This document shows, piece by piece, positions 10,731-19,137 of a stretch of DNA of 64,000 bases. The notes under the pieces were generated by a model, which was given only the letters and a program-made list of their open reading frames with translations, was not told where the DNA came from and made no database searches. Positions within the stretch are counted from its first letter, which is position 1, and every line of letters starts with the position of its first letter. Source of the stretch: Microbispora amethystogenes (GTDB lineage: Bacteria; Actinomycetota; Actinomycetes; Streptosporangiales; Streptosporangiaceae); assembly GCF_016863015.1 (NCBI RefSeq), contig NZ_BOOB01000004.1, forward strand, positions 62,001 to 126,000, given 5' to 3'. The translations under genes were made by a program, and so were the position numbers.

Positions 10731-10845
10731 GCAAAGCCTCCCTTCGCACATCGACTGCGGTGCACGGCTTACGGAGCACCCGTCCGGCCGACCTGGTCTT
10801 CGTCCCCACATCCGCCTGCTGAGGGGTTCGCAGCTCAGTCGCCAC
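10690..10845 (-). CDS. Possible 51-residue leader ORF overlapping the hpf start
   Basis: GTG 10845 is preceded by GAGGAG (10 bases away) and opens a 51-residue frame that runs past the hpf start in another frame and stops at 10690. The peptide (VATELRTPQQADV...TAHHSE) resembles nothing I know. It could be a translational leader affecting hpf, or chance. Confidence 0.25.
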   Translation of the reverse strand: MATELRTPQQADVGTKTRSAGRVLRKPCTAVDVRREALRGNHRQGTAHHSE

Positions 10846-11046
10846 TACTGCCCTTCTCCTCTTGCGGGGGACATCTGGACCCCCGGGAGGGCAGGACTTA
10901 CCTCTAAGCCGCACCGTGATCGGTCGACCAAGAGTCGCCTTACGTGGGCCGTTTCGCCTGCGGCTGGCATCGGCTTGCCAGGCCGGACCCCACGAGGGAG
11001 TCGGCCCGGCGCAACCACGGACCCGGACGGGTGCCATGTCTGAACG
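10846..11046. other. Part of the 316-base gap between hpf and the comF operon
   Basis: The whole gap runs 10731-11046. Apart from the possible leader ORF in its lower part I see no gene. It holds a weak stem CTGGCA/TGCCAG (10964-10969 with 10976-10981) and a GGGG...CCCC arm pair around 10866-10886. Either might end the comF-operon transcript. The hpf promoter should also lie here, but no clear -35/-10 pair was found. Confidence 0.4.
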
Positions 11047-11262
11047 CTAGTCGTTGCCGACGTGAATGTCAGCCAAGAGGAGAGCCGGACGATCACTTTG
11101 CGTGATCTGGGTTGCCGTCTCACCCTTGGAAAACTCGCGGTCATATTCCTGGAATCCCCGCAGATCCGGTGTCCACACCTCTCCCGAGCAGGTGGCTCGC
11201 CGAATCCGCCGCCTGGTCCTCTCCACCGGGACGAGGGGTGAATCTGCCTCGGGTTTTACCAT
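11047..11262 (-). CDS. Small hypothetical protein translationally coupled to comF
   Basis: A 71-residue frame starting MVKPEADSPLVPVERTRRRI and ending ALLLADIHVGND. Its ATG (11262-11260) lies inside the last codons of comF, so the two genes overlap by 7 bases, which suggests coupled translation. It has no Shine-Dalgarno of its own, no membrane segment and no motif I recognise. Codon use is less GC-biased at third positions than the neighbours. It may be a genuine small gene or a chance frame; conservation across relatives would decide. Confidence 0.4.
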   Translation of the reverse strand: MVKPEADSPLVPVERTRRRIRRATCSGEVWTPDLRGFQEYDREFSKGETATQITQSDRPALLLADIHVGND

Positions 11263-12284
11263 CCGTGATTGTCGGCAACGCGGCACTTCCGGCGTGTCGC
11301 GACGGATGGGACACGTCTGGGGGTGGCGGCGATCGTCACCGCCGCGGTCGGCGCGACACCCGCCGCGCGCAGCGCACGCGCCGCTTCCGCCAGCGTCGCC
11401 CCGCTCGTGACGACGTCGTCCACCAGGACGACCCGGAATCCCACACCACGCCCTGTGCCGCTGTGAGACGGCCCCAGCGTCCCCGCGGCGCGAAGATCGG
11501 CCCAGGAGTCCTCCGGCAGGCCGACGCCCCGCTCCGTACGCCTCAGAGCGCGGAGCGCGACTCCAAGAGGCGGCACAGCACGGAGCGCGAGTCCCGGAGG
11601 CTCCAGAGAGCGGGCCGCGAGTGCCAGGGGTTCCAGTGCGCGGAGATCGACGTCGAAGGCGCCGGAGAGGTTGGCGGCCCGCTGCAGCGAGCCCAGGCCG
11701 GCCTGGTCGGCCACCCGCCTGCGCTGCCGCAGCAGCGGCGCGAGCACGGCTGCGAGGCCCCGCCCGCGCAGCTCCCGGGCGGCGGCCGTCGCGACGGCGC
11801 GCACCGGGTCGTGCCCCCGGCGGCGGACGGCGGCCCGGGCGCTCGGCACCGGCACCAGCCACGTCACCGGCACGGGCACCGGCCCTGCCGGACCCGCACC
11901 CCTGCCCGCCAAGCTCCCGCTCGCCCGATCGCCGGCTGCCGGCCACGCTCCTGCCCGGCTTCCGCCCGCCAGGCCCTCCGCACGCTCCGGCGCCGCCTCG
12001 GCTTCGGCGTGCCAGGCGGCGACGCAGGTCGCCACGCAGGCGGCCAGGACCGGCACCAGAGCCGTACGGCCGCGTTCCTTGCAGGCGAGGATCATCCGGC
12101 GGGCCGCGCCCTCGTAGGCGGTGGCCGACCAGCAGTCGGGCAGGCCAGGGGGCACCGGGTCCGGCGGCCGTGGAGCCGGCTCGCCGAGCAGCCTCGCCAG
12201 GCAGGACGGGCAGGCCGTCGCGCCCCACGCGCCGCATCCGGCGCAGCGGGGCGGGAGGATCAGGTCGAGCAGCGCAGGCACCAC
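11256..12284 (-). CDS. comF: ComF-family phosphoribosyltransferase-like protein
   Basis: A 342-residue protein. The N-terminal zinc-finger-like segment is CAGCGAWGATACPSC (about 14-28). The PRTase domain shows RRRGHDPVRAVA and the PRPP-binding loop RVVLVDDVVTSGATLAEA. In competent bacteria ComF helps DNA uptake; in actinobacteria its role is untested. The usual length is 220-250 residues. The excess is two insertions: an A/G/P-rich one near 95-135 and one near 215-265 that contains a 10-residue tandem repeat coded by 30-base units. It lies downstream of lpqB as in other actinobacteria. Confidence 0.85.
   Translation of the reverse strand: MVPALLDLILPPRCAGCGAWGATACPSCLARLLGEPAPRPPDPVPPGLPDCWSATAYEGAARRMILACKERGRTALVPVLAACVATCVAAWHAEAEAAPERAEGLAGGSRAGAWPAAGDRASGSLAGRGAGPAGPVPVPVTWLVPVPSARAAVRRRGHDPVRAVATAAARELRGRGLAAVLAPLLRQRRRVADQAGLGSLQRAANLSGAFDVDLRALEPLALAARSLEPPGLALRAVPPLGVALRALRRTERGVGLPEDSWADLRAAGTLGPSHSGTGRGVGFRVVLVDDVVTSGATLAEAARALRAAGVAPTAAVTIAATPRRVPSVATRRKCRVADNHGW
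11545..11664 (-). repeat. Degenerate 30-base tandem repeat inside comF
   Basis: Four in-frame units (11545-11574, 11575-11604, 11605-11634, 11635-11664) decay from about 75 percent identity to weak similarity. On the coding strand they encode decapeptides such as LRALEPLALA, ARSLEPPGLA and LRAVPPLGVA between the two halves of the PRTase domain. This looks like local slippage expansion in a loop. Confidence 0.7.
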
Positions 12285-12330
12285 GCGCCCAGCATCCCGC
12301 CCGCCACCGACATTCCGGCGGGAGGACCGG

Positions 12331-14100
12331 TCAGCCGAGAGGATAGACCGGATTGGTGGCGCCGTCCTTGGCGAGCTGGTTCCAGGCCTGCTTGTCGGTG
12401 CTGTAGCTGATCACCTGGCCCTCGTCGGCCGCGGCGATCACGTGGTCGGGGGCGGCGGCGATCGACTCGATCTTCGAATCCAGCTTGATGGGCCCGGCGT
12501 CCGGGTCCGTCCTGCCCTCCATCACCGACCACGGGGTCAGCTCCTGGCCGCTCTTGACCTTGGACAGCACGAGCAGATCGGTGGCGTCCTGCCAGGCGAT
12601 GTCCTCGATCTGCTGGTCGTCGCGGGAGTCGATGAGCGTCCGCACGTCGTCGATCCGCACCTGCTCGCCGAGGCGGAGAATCGTGCCGACCCGAACGGAG
12701 GTGCCGAGCCCGTCGTCGAGGATGGCGGCGACCCTCGCCCCGTCGCGGGAGACCCGCAGCTTGATGATGCGCCCGTACGACAGTTCCTCGGAGATCTCCA
12801 CCCTGCGGGGCTGGCCGCCGATCGCCGTCCAGACGCGGCTCTCGTGCGCGCTCACCTTCTCGGCCGACCAGACGGCGCCGTACCGGTCCCAGGAGGGCGG
12901 GCTCATGTTCCGGCCGGCGATCCACCGCTGCCACGCGCTGCCCGGCGTCATCGGCGCGACGTAGACGCCGTCGCCGTTGACCAGGGCCGCCACCGAGACC
13001 GGATACTGGGTCAGGACGGCCGGCTCGGTGAACTTCCCGGCCTGCTCGCCCGCCGCGCCCGGCACGGGGGTGCCGGCGCCCTTCTCCTTGTACTGCAGCA
13101 GCCTGCCGCCCTGCATGTAGTAGGCCTGCGGCGAACTGCTCAGCACGTTCGGGTCGTACGCGTGGTAGTCGGCGGGCCGGAACCGGACGCCGGAGCCGCT
13201 GCCGTTGACGCGGATCTCCACCGTACGGCCGGTCACCAGGTCGCCGAGCGTCCACACGAGCTGCGCCTTGAGCGCGTCGAGGCGGTCGGTCGACACCGTG
13301 TCCACCTGGGAGGTGAAGTCGACCACGACCGTGTCGCCCTCGACGGTGATCCGGTTGAGGTCGGTGCCGGCCGGGAAGGCGCTGCGCACCGCGCTCGCGA
13401 TCGACGAGGTCGGCCCGGCGAGCAGGCGACGGACCCGCGTCTCGGGCACCCCCCTGCTCGGCTCGATGGGCACCCACACCCGGTCGGCCACCAGCCCCGT
13501 CGCCGGGATGGCCGGGGGGTAGTACAGATCCACCCGCCGGTAGGCCCGCCGCACGTCGTCGCTCGACAGCAGGCGGGCGTCCGGCGGGATGTCGATCCGC
13601 CACTCGGCGCCCACCTTGACCAGGGTGAACGGCTCGACCAGGGCGCCGGTCGCCGGGGTGTACCTGCCCTCGGAGTCGATCGTGGCGACCTTCGTCCCCT
13701 TCAGCGTCACCGTCGTCCGGGTGGCGTGTTCGAGGTCCTGCGTACGGTCCGGCTCGATCTTGCCCTCGTAGACGCGGGTCTGCCGCCTGGGGTTCCAGCG
13801 CTGGGCCGCGCCCGGGGTGAGGTACTGCTTGGCCATCCGCAACTCGGCGTCGTCGAAGGAGGCCATGGCGGCCTGGAAGCCCTTGACGATGTCGTCGGGC
13901 GAGGCGCCCTGCTTCGGCGGCTCCGCGATGATCCGCACGTACGGCTCGCTGAGCGTGTCCTTGCTCTTGTCCACCTGGGCGAGGCGGGGGCCGCTCGTCG
14001 GCACGGTGGCGCAGCCCGTCCCGCCGCCGGCCAGCACGAGGACCACGCCCGCGAACGCCGCGAGGCGGCGGGTCACCGCGCCGCGACGCTCAGTCGGCAT
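12331..14100 (-). CDS. lpqB: Lipoprotein LpqB, partner of the MtrAB two-component system
   Basis: A 589-residue lipoprotein exported and anchored to the outer face of the membrane. The signal ends at lipobox cysteine C30 (VLAGGGTGC). A GerMN domain follows (about 200-330) and then a beta-propeller-like C-terminal half. In mycobacteria LpqB binds the sensor domain of MtrB and modulates MtrA phosphorylation. It overlaps the end of mtrB by 11 bases, so the three genes form one operon, mtrA-mtrB-lpqB, in the usual order, continuing into comF. Confidence 0.95.
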   Translation of the reverse strand: MPTERRGAVTRRLAAFAGVVLVLAGGGTGCATVPTSGPRLAQVDKSKDTLSEPYVRIIAEPPKQGASPDDIVKGFQAAMASFDDAELRMAKQYLTPGAAQRWNPRRQTRVYEGKIEPDRTQDLEHATRTTVTLKGTKVATIDSEGRYTPATGALVEPFTLVKVGAEWRIDIPPDARLLSSDDVRRAYRRVDLYYPPAIPATGLVADRVWVPIEPSRGVPETRVRRLLAGPTSSIASAVRSAFPAGTDLNRITVEGDTVVVDFTSQVDTVSTDRLDALKAQLVWTLGDLVTGRTVEIRVNGSGSGVRFRPADYHAYDPNVLSSSPQAYYMQGGRLLQYKEKGAGTPVPGAAGEQAGKFTEPAVLTQYPVSVAALVNGDGVYVAPMTPGSAWQRWIAGRNMSPPSWDRYGAVWSAEKVSAHESRVWTAIGGQPRRVEISEELSYGRIIKLRVSRDGARVAAILDDGLGTSVRVGTILRLGEQVRIDDVRTLIDSRDDQQIEDIAWQDATDLLVLSKVKSGQELTPWSVMEGRTDPDAGPIKLDSKIESIAAAPDHVIAAADEGQVISYSTDKQAWNQLAKDGATNPVYPLG

Positions 14101-15844
14101 CGAAACCGCCCGCCTCGGCGCTCTCCCGCACGCGGGGCCCGGCCTCGGAGATCGCGCCGACGGCGGGGGTCAGGACCGGCGTGACGTGGCCGCGCCAGGT
14201 GCGCCGCATCTCCACCTCCGGCGGCACCAGCGGGAGCGGCGATCCGCGCAGCGGCGCCCCCGCGACGCGCGGCAGCGACAGGCGGAACTGGCTGCCCTCA
14301 CCAGGGGCGCCCCACGCCTGGAGCCAGCCGCCGTGCAGCATCGCGTCCTCCCGCGAGATCGCCAGCCCGAGACCCGTGCCGCCGATGGTGCGGGCACGCG
14401 AGGGATCGGCCCGCCAGAAGCGGTCGAAGACCATGTTCTCCTCGCCCGGCTTCAGGCCGACCCCGTGGTCGCGTACGGCCACGGCCACGGCGTCGCGGTC
14501 GGCGCCGAGCGTGACCACGATCTCCCGGCCCTCTCCGTGCTCGATGGCGTTGAACAGCAGGTTGCGCAGGATCCGCTCGACCCTGCGGCTGTCCACCTCG
14601 GCCATGCAGGGCTCGTTGGGCAGGCGCAGCTCGAACCGGGTGGCCTGCCGTTCCGCCAGCGTCTCGGAGTCGCCCACCGCGCGCAGCACCACGTCGCGCA
14701 TGTCGACGGGGTCCAGGTCGAGGGTCGCGGCCCCCGCGTCGTACCGGCTGATCTCCAGCAGGTCGGCGAGCATGGACTCGAAGCGTTCGAGCTGGTTCTG
14801 CATCAGCTCGGCCGCCCGCGCCGACGAGGGGTCGAAGTCCTCGCGGCCCTCGTACAGCAGGTCGGCGGCCATGCGGACGGTCGTCAGCGGCGTACGCAGC
14901 TCGTGCGAGACGTCGGAGACGAACTGGCGCTGCACCTGGGAGAGCTCCTCCAACTGGTGGATCTTCACGGCCAGGGTGGAGGCCATCTCGTTGAACGAGG
15001 TGGCCAACCGGGCGAGGTCGTCCTCACCGCGCACCTTGAGCCGCTCCTCCAGGCGACCGGCCGCCAGCCGTTCCGCCGCCTGGCGCGCGAGCCGTACGGG
15101 GATGACCACCTGGCGGGTGACGAGCGAGGCGACGCCCGCGAGCAGCAGCACGAGCGCGGCGCCCGCGCCGATCAGCATCCGCTGGACCGCCTGGAACGTC
15201 TTCTCCTCGTCGCCCAGCGGGAAGACGTGGTAGATCTCGTAGGTCCCGTTGACCATGGCGCCGACGACCAAGGCGGGCTCGGGCTGCTTCGCACCGATGT
15301 AGCGCACCGTCACGGTCTGGTGCCACAGAGGGTGGTCCTCATCGCTGTTCCGGACGTCCGCCCGGAGCGACGCGGGGATGCTCAGCGGGTCGATCTGGCC
15401 GGAAACCCTGCCCTGCCCGACCATGCTCGTGTTGTAGATGACGACGTCGTAGCGTCCGCCGGAGCGGTCCGCCAGCGCCTGGGCCGCCGTGTCCGCGGGA
15501 TCGCCCACCGGGCCGGGCGCCGTGCCGTCCTGCCCGGAGTCGCCGATGTCGGAGAGCTGGCTCAGGTAACCGCTCGCGGTGGCGTTGTTGGCCTGCGACT
15601 CCGCGACCGCGGACACCTCGCTGGCGTTGTGCACCGACGCGTAGATCGACTGCATCAGGAACACGCCGAGCACGACCACGACGGCCATCGACAGCACCAG
15701 CGTGCTGGTGACGACGCGGAGCTGGAGCGAGCGCCGCCAGACCCTCCGCAGCCGGCCCGCGAGACGGCGCGCGCGTCTGCGGACCCCACGGGCGATCTGG
15801 CCAGGGGTCCGACGGCGGCGGGGCTTTCTCGCGGGTGCCGGCAT
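14090..15844 (-). CDS. mtrB: MtrB sensor histidine kinase
   Basis: A 584-residue membrane kinase. A very basic N-terminus (RKPRRRRTPGQIARGVRRRA) precedes transmembrane segment 1 (about 43-65), an extracytoplasmic sensor region (66-222) and transmembrane segment 2 (about 224-245). A HAMP domain, HisKA (FVSDVSHELRTPL, phosphorylated H314) and the ATPase domain follow, with NLLFNAIEHGEG, VFDRFWRADPSRA and GGTGLGLAI. It phosphorylates MtrA and links cell-wall growth, division and osmotic state in actinobacteria. The 15-base gap to mtrA and the overlap with lpqB show co-transcription. The C-terminus is longer than the kinase core and proline/arginine-rich. Confidence 0.97.
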   Translation of the reverse strand: MPAPARKPRRRRTPGQIARGVRRRARRLAGRLRRVWRRSLQLRVVTSTLVLSMAVVVVLGVFLMQSIYASVHNASEVSAVAESQANNATASGYLSQLSDIGDSGQDGTAPGPVGDPADTAAQALADRSGGRYDVVIYNTSMVGQGRVSGQIDPLSIPASLRADVRNSDEDHPLWHQTVTVRYIGAKQPEPALVVGAMVNGTYEIYHVFPLGDEEKTFQAVQRMLIGAGAALVLLLAGVASLVTRQVVIPVRLARQAAERLAAGRLEERLKVRGEDDLARLATSFNEMASTLAVKIHQLEELSQVQRQFVSDVSHELRTPLTTVRMAADLLYEGREDFDPSSARAAELMQNQLERFESMLADLLEISRYDAGAATLDLDPVDMRDVVLRAVGDSETLAERQATRFELRLPNEPCMAEVDSRRVERILRNLLFNAIEHGEGREIVVTLGADRDAVAVAVRDHGVGLKPGEENMVFDRFWRADPSRARTIGGTGLGLAISREDAMLHGGWLQAWGAPGEGSQFRLSLPRVAGAPLRGSPLPLVPPEVEMRRTWRGHVTPVLTPAVGAISEAGPRVRESAEAGGFDAD

Positions 15845-15859
15845 GGTGGGAGCGGGCGC

Positions 15860-16537
15860 TTACGCGGGGCCGGCCTTGTACCCCACCCCGCGCACCGTGA
15901 CCACGATCTCCGGGTGCTCGGGGTCCTTCTCGATCTTCGCGCGCAGGCGCTGGACGTGCACGTTCACGAGGCGTGTGTCGGCGGCGTGCCGGTAGCCCCA
16001 GACCTGCTCCAGCAGCACCTCGCGGGTGAAGACCTGGCGGGGCTTGCGCGCCAGCGCGACCAGCAGGTCGAACTCCAGCGGCGTGAGGTTGATGGTCTCC
16101 TCGCCGCGCTTGACGGAGTGACCGGCCACGTCGATCGTGATGTCGCCGATCTGGAGGATCTCGGGGGTGGGCTCGTCGGTGCGGCGCAGGCGGGCGCGCA
16201 CCCGGGCGACGAGCTCCTTCGGCTTGAACGGCTTGACGATGTAGTCGTCGGCGCCGGACTCCAGGCCGAGGACCACGTCGATGGTGTCGCTCTTGGCCGT
16301 CAGCATGACGATGGGGACCCCGGACTCGGCCCGGATGCGGCGGCAGACGTCGATGCCGTCGGCGCCGGGGAGCATCAGGTCGAGCAGGACGAGGTCCGGC
16401 CGGGTGTCCCGGAACGCGTCGAGCGCCTTGTCGCCGTCGGACACGAACGACGGTTCGAAACCCTCCCCGCGCAAGACGATGCCGAGCATCTCGGCGAGAG
16501 CGGCGTCGTCGTCGACGACCAGCACGCGACCCTTCAT
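15860..16537 (-). CDS. mtrA: MtrA response regulator
   Basis: A 225-residue OmpR-family regulator. The receiver has an acidic pocket VDDD (8-11), phosphoacceptor D53 in LVLLDLMLPGADG and switch residues in MLTAK and DDYIVKPFKPKELV. The C-terminal winged helix contains LTPLEFDLLVALARKPRQVF and WGYRHAADTRLVNVHVQRLR, which is nearly invariant in MtrA proteins. MtrA is an essential or global developmental regulator in actinobacteria. ATG 16537 matches the family's first residues. Two copies of a 13-base element lie about 107 and 121 bases upstream. Confidence 0.98.
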   Translation of the reverse strand: MKGRVLVVDDDAALAEMLGIVLRGEGFEPSFVSDGDKALDAFRDTRPDLVLLDLMLPGADGIDVCRRIRAESGVPIVMLTAKSDTIDVVLGLESGADDYIVKPFKPKELVARVRARLRRTDEPTPEILQIGDITIDVAGHSVKRGEETINLTPLEFDLLVALARKPRQVFTREVLLEQVWGYRHAADTRLVNVHVQRLRAKIEKDPEHPEIVVTVRGVGYKAGPA

Positions 16538-16849
16538 GGCCCCTCATTCGTACGCGTTTGGGAGATTTGGGCGTTTGTCACAGGTACCCCCGCAGGCTAC
16601 CGGTGGCCGCCACTCGGGTGTTACACGACCATGACAGAGGTTGGAGTTTAGGCGGGATGGAGTTTAGGCGCAGCAGACGAAGCGCGGGATTATCTGACCA
16701 GATGCGGTCACACCGGCGGGAATCCCGTGGTGCGGTCACGTTCCAAGTGTGCGCCCGCGCCCCGGTTTCAGCCATCCCCCGCTCACCCCCGCGACGGGAC
16801 GCTTGGTGATCACGCGGCACACGCACGTACATCATGCCAGGATTGGGAC
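16538..16849. other. 312-base divergent intergenic region of mtrA
   Basis: No gene is seen. It separates mtrA from the divergent membrane-protein gene, so it holds two promoters. A direct repeat TGGAGTTTAGGCG occurs at 16642-16654 and 16658-16670 (16-base period). In the mtrA direction each copy reads CGCCTAAACTCCA. The 11-base core recurs upstream of ahcY. No clear -35 accompanies it. Confidence 0.5.
16642..16670 (-). repeat. 13-base direct repeat upstream of mtrA
   Basis: Two exact copies of TGGAGTTTAGGCG, start-to-start 16 bases, in the mtrA control region. Candidate regulator binding sites or tandem -10-like elements (TAAACT on the mtrA strand). Confidence 0.5.
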
Positions 16850-18481
16850 ATGACTGACGGCCCCGGCTCCTCCCCCGACGTGCCCTCCGGCTGGGCGGCC
16901 GAGCAACCTCCGCCGTACGGCGGAGCCGCCGGGACCGGCGGAACGGGCGAATCCTGGGCCGCCCCCGGCGGCCGGGAAGGCCCGGCCGGCCCCCAGACCG
17001 GCCCGTACGGCCAGCCCGTTTCCTATGGTCACCCCGGTCAGCCCGGTCAGCCCGGTCAGCCCGGCGCTTCCGGCCCGTACGGCCAGCCCGGACAGCATGG
17101 CCCTTATGGTGAGCCCGGTTCTCACGGCTCGTACGGCCAACCTGGGCAGTACGGCCAGCCCGGACAGTATGGGCAGCCCGGCTACGGCCAGTCCGGGCCG
17201 TCCGGGCCGTACGGTCAGGGCCCGCAGGCGGGCGGACCGCACTACGGGTCCGGTCCCTATGCCCAGGGTCACTACGCGCAGGGTTCCTACGCCCAGGGCC
17301 CCTATGGACAGGGTCCCTACGGACAGCGCCCGCCCGAGGCGCCCCGGCCGGGGATCATCCCGCTGCGCCCGCTGACGCTCGGCGACATCTTCGACGGCAC
17401 GATCAAGCTGATCCGCTCGAACCCGAAGGCCACGCTCGGCCTGTCGGCGATCGTGGCGGCCGTCACCTCGATCCCCGGCGCGCTCGGCCAGGCGGTCGGC
17501 CTCGGCATGTTCGGGACGGCACTGGAGGGCTTCGGCTCCGGTTCCTACGCGACGACCAGCTCGCCCGCGCTCCCGGTCGTCGGCGTGGCCGCGCAGTACA
17601 TCGGCGCGATCATCACCTACGTCATGACCTTCCTGGGCACCATGATCCTCACAGGCATCCTCACCCGGGTGCTCGGCCGCGCGGTGTTCGGCGGCCGGAT
17701 CACGGTGGGCGAGGCCTGGCAGCTCGCGCGGTCGCGGGTGCTCGCCCTGCTGGGGCTGGCTCTACTGCAGGCCCTCATCCTCGTGGCGCCGGTGCTCGTC
17801 CTCCTCGCGCTCCTCGTGGCCCTGGGGCTGGGTGACGCGACGGCGGGCGCCTTCGTCGCCGTCGCCCTGCTGTTCGTCCTGGCCTACATCCCGTACGCCG
17901 CCTTCTTCTACACCCGCTTCTCACTGGCGGCCCCCGCGGTCGTGCTGGAGGGCCGCGGGGTCACCGACGCGATGGCCCGATCGTGGCGGCTGGTGAAGGG
18001 CGACAGCTGGCGGGTGTTCGGCATCCTGGTGCTCACCGCCGTGCTCGCGGGCATCGCCTCCAGCGTGCTGGGGGTCCCGTTCACGATCGGCGGCTCCCTG
18101 ATCGGGATGTTCGGCGGCGGCACGGTCGCCGCCACGGCGCTCACCACGGTCCTCCTGGCCGCGGGCAGCGTCGTCGCCTCCATGATCACTTATCCCTTCC
18201 AGGCGGGCGTGGCCGGGCTCCTCTACGCCGACAGGCGGATGCGGGCCGAGGCGTTCGACCTCGTGCTGCAGACGGCGGCCGCGCAGAACCAGTCGCAGGG
18301 CTGGGTCCACACCGGCGTCGACGACCTGTGGCACCCGAGCCACGCGGCCGCGGCGGGACCGGTGCCCGGCCCCGGATCTCCGCCCTACGACGGGACCCCA
18401 CCCGGAGGCTCGTCCTACTACGGAACCCCACCCGGGGCCTCGCCCTACTACGGAACCCCGCCGAACGGACCGCAGGGGTGA
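16850..18481 (+). CDS. Multi-pass membrane protein with Y/G/P/Q-rich N-terminal tail
   Basis: A 543-residue protein. Residues 1-165 are disordered and repetitive, built from GPYGQPGQ-like units. The membrane core (about 185-480) begins RPLTLGDIFDGTIKLIRSNP, typical of the glycerophosphoryl-diester-phosphodiesterase membrane domain family of actinobacteria, and has about six hydrophobic segments. The C-terminal tail repeats YYGTPPG. Function is unknown. ATG 16850 is chosen because residues read upstream of it have no conserved or membrane character. The next gene starts inside its stop codon (GTGA), so it heads the DUF4129-DUF4350-MoxR-DUF58 operon. Confidence 0.8.
   Translation: MTDGPGSSPDVPSGWAAEQPPPYGGAAGTGGTGESWAAPGGREGPAGPQTGPYGQPVSYGHPGQPGQPGQPGASGPYGQPGQHGPYGEPGSHGSYGQPGQYGQPGQYGQPGYGQSGPSGPYGQGPQAGGPHYGSGPYAQGHYAQGSYAQGPYGQGPYGQRPPEAPRPGIIPLRPLTLGDIFDGTIKLIRSNPKATLGLSAIVAAVTSIPGALGQAVGLGMFGTALEGFGSGSYATTSSPALPVVGVAAQYIGAIITYVMTFLGTMILTGILTRVLGRAVFGGRITVGEAWQLARSRVLALLGLALLQALILVAPVLVLLALLVALGLGDATAGAFVAVALLFVLAYIPYAAFFYTRFSLAAPAVVLEGRGVTDAMARSWRLVKGDSWRVFGILVLTAVLAGIASSVLGVPFTIGGSLIGMFGGGTVAATALTTVLLAAGSVVASMITYPFQAGVAGLLYADRRMRAEAFDLVLQTAAAQNQSQGWVHTGVDDLWHPSHAAAAGPVPGPGSPPYDGTPPGGSSYYGTPPGASPYYGTPPNGPQG
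17034..17180 (+). repeat. Low-complexity repeats coding for GQPGQ/YGQPG tails
   Basis: Tandem 9-base CCCGGTCAG-type units and 15-18-base YGQPGQ-coding units within the membrane-protein gene. They code for disordered protein; spacing and lack of spacers exclude a CRISPR array. Confidence 0.6.
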
Positions 18482-19137
18482 CGACGGTGCCGTTCGCACC
18501 GCTCGCCGCGTCGTTCGTGCCGTCGCTCGACTCGCCCGTCGACGTCGGCCGCGACCAGGCCGCGGACGAGGCGGCGCGCGAGCTGTCGAGGGCGGCCTAC
18601 CAGCACGAGTCGTTGTTCGACCGGTTGCAGCGGGAGATCTTCCAGTTCATCGGTGACCTCATGAGCGGCGACGGGACGGGCACGGGCGGCGTGCTGTCAC
18701 TCGTCCTGATCGTCGTCGTCCTGGTCGTCCTCGCCCTGCTGCTCCTGTGGGCCCTGCGCCGTTTCTCCGGCTCGGGGAGGGCGGAGCCGGGGGCCGTGTT
18801 CGGACGGCGGGAGCGGACGGCCGCCGAGCACAGGTCGGAGGCCGAACGCCTGGCGGCCGAGGAGGACTGGGCCGGGGCCATCCGCGAACGGTTACGCGCC
18901 GTCGCCCGCGACCTGGAGGAACGCGCCGTCGTCGCCCCGCTGCCGGGCCGTACGGCGATGGAGCTCGCCGAGGCCGCCGGACAGGCGCTGCCGTCCCACG
19001 CGGCGGACCTGCGGGCGGCGGCACGCCTGTTCGACGACGTCACGTACGGCGAGGCCGGCGGCACCCGCGAGGAATATCTGACGCTCGCCGCCCTGGACGA
19101 GCGCCTGCGGTCGGCCCGCACGGGCGTGACGGCATGA
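18478..19137 (+). CDS. DUF4129 domain membrane protein
   Basis: A 219-residue protein with one transmembrane segment (about residues 60-80: VLSLVLIVVVLVVLALLLLW) and a C-terminal cytoplasmic DUF4129 domain (about 100-210) containing EDWAGAIRERLRAVARDLEE and LAEAAGQALPSHAADLRAAA, then ARLFDDVTYGEA. DUF4129 proteins accompany MoxR-DUF58 systems; the domain also occurs fused to transglutaminase-like proteins. The GTG start (18478) overlaps the preceding stop as GTGA. Substrate and role are unknown. Confidence 0.85.
   Translation: MTTVPFAPLAASFVPSLDSPVDVGRDQAADEAARELSRAAYQHESLFDRLQREIFQFIGDLMSGDGTGTGGVLSLVLIVVVLVVLALLLLWALRRFSGSGRAEPGAVFGRRERTAAEHRSEAERLAAEEDWAGAIRERLRAVARDLEERAVVAPLPGRTAMELAEAAGQALPSHAADLRAAARLFDDVTYGEAGGTREEYLTLAALDERLRSARTGVTA

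Noticed and set aside
17034-17340. Short regular repeats that might be a CRISPR array
   Set aside because: Repeats are contiguous, 9-18 bases, in frame, and code for G/P/Q/Y-rich protein; there are no spacers and no cas genes.
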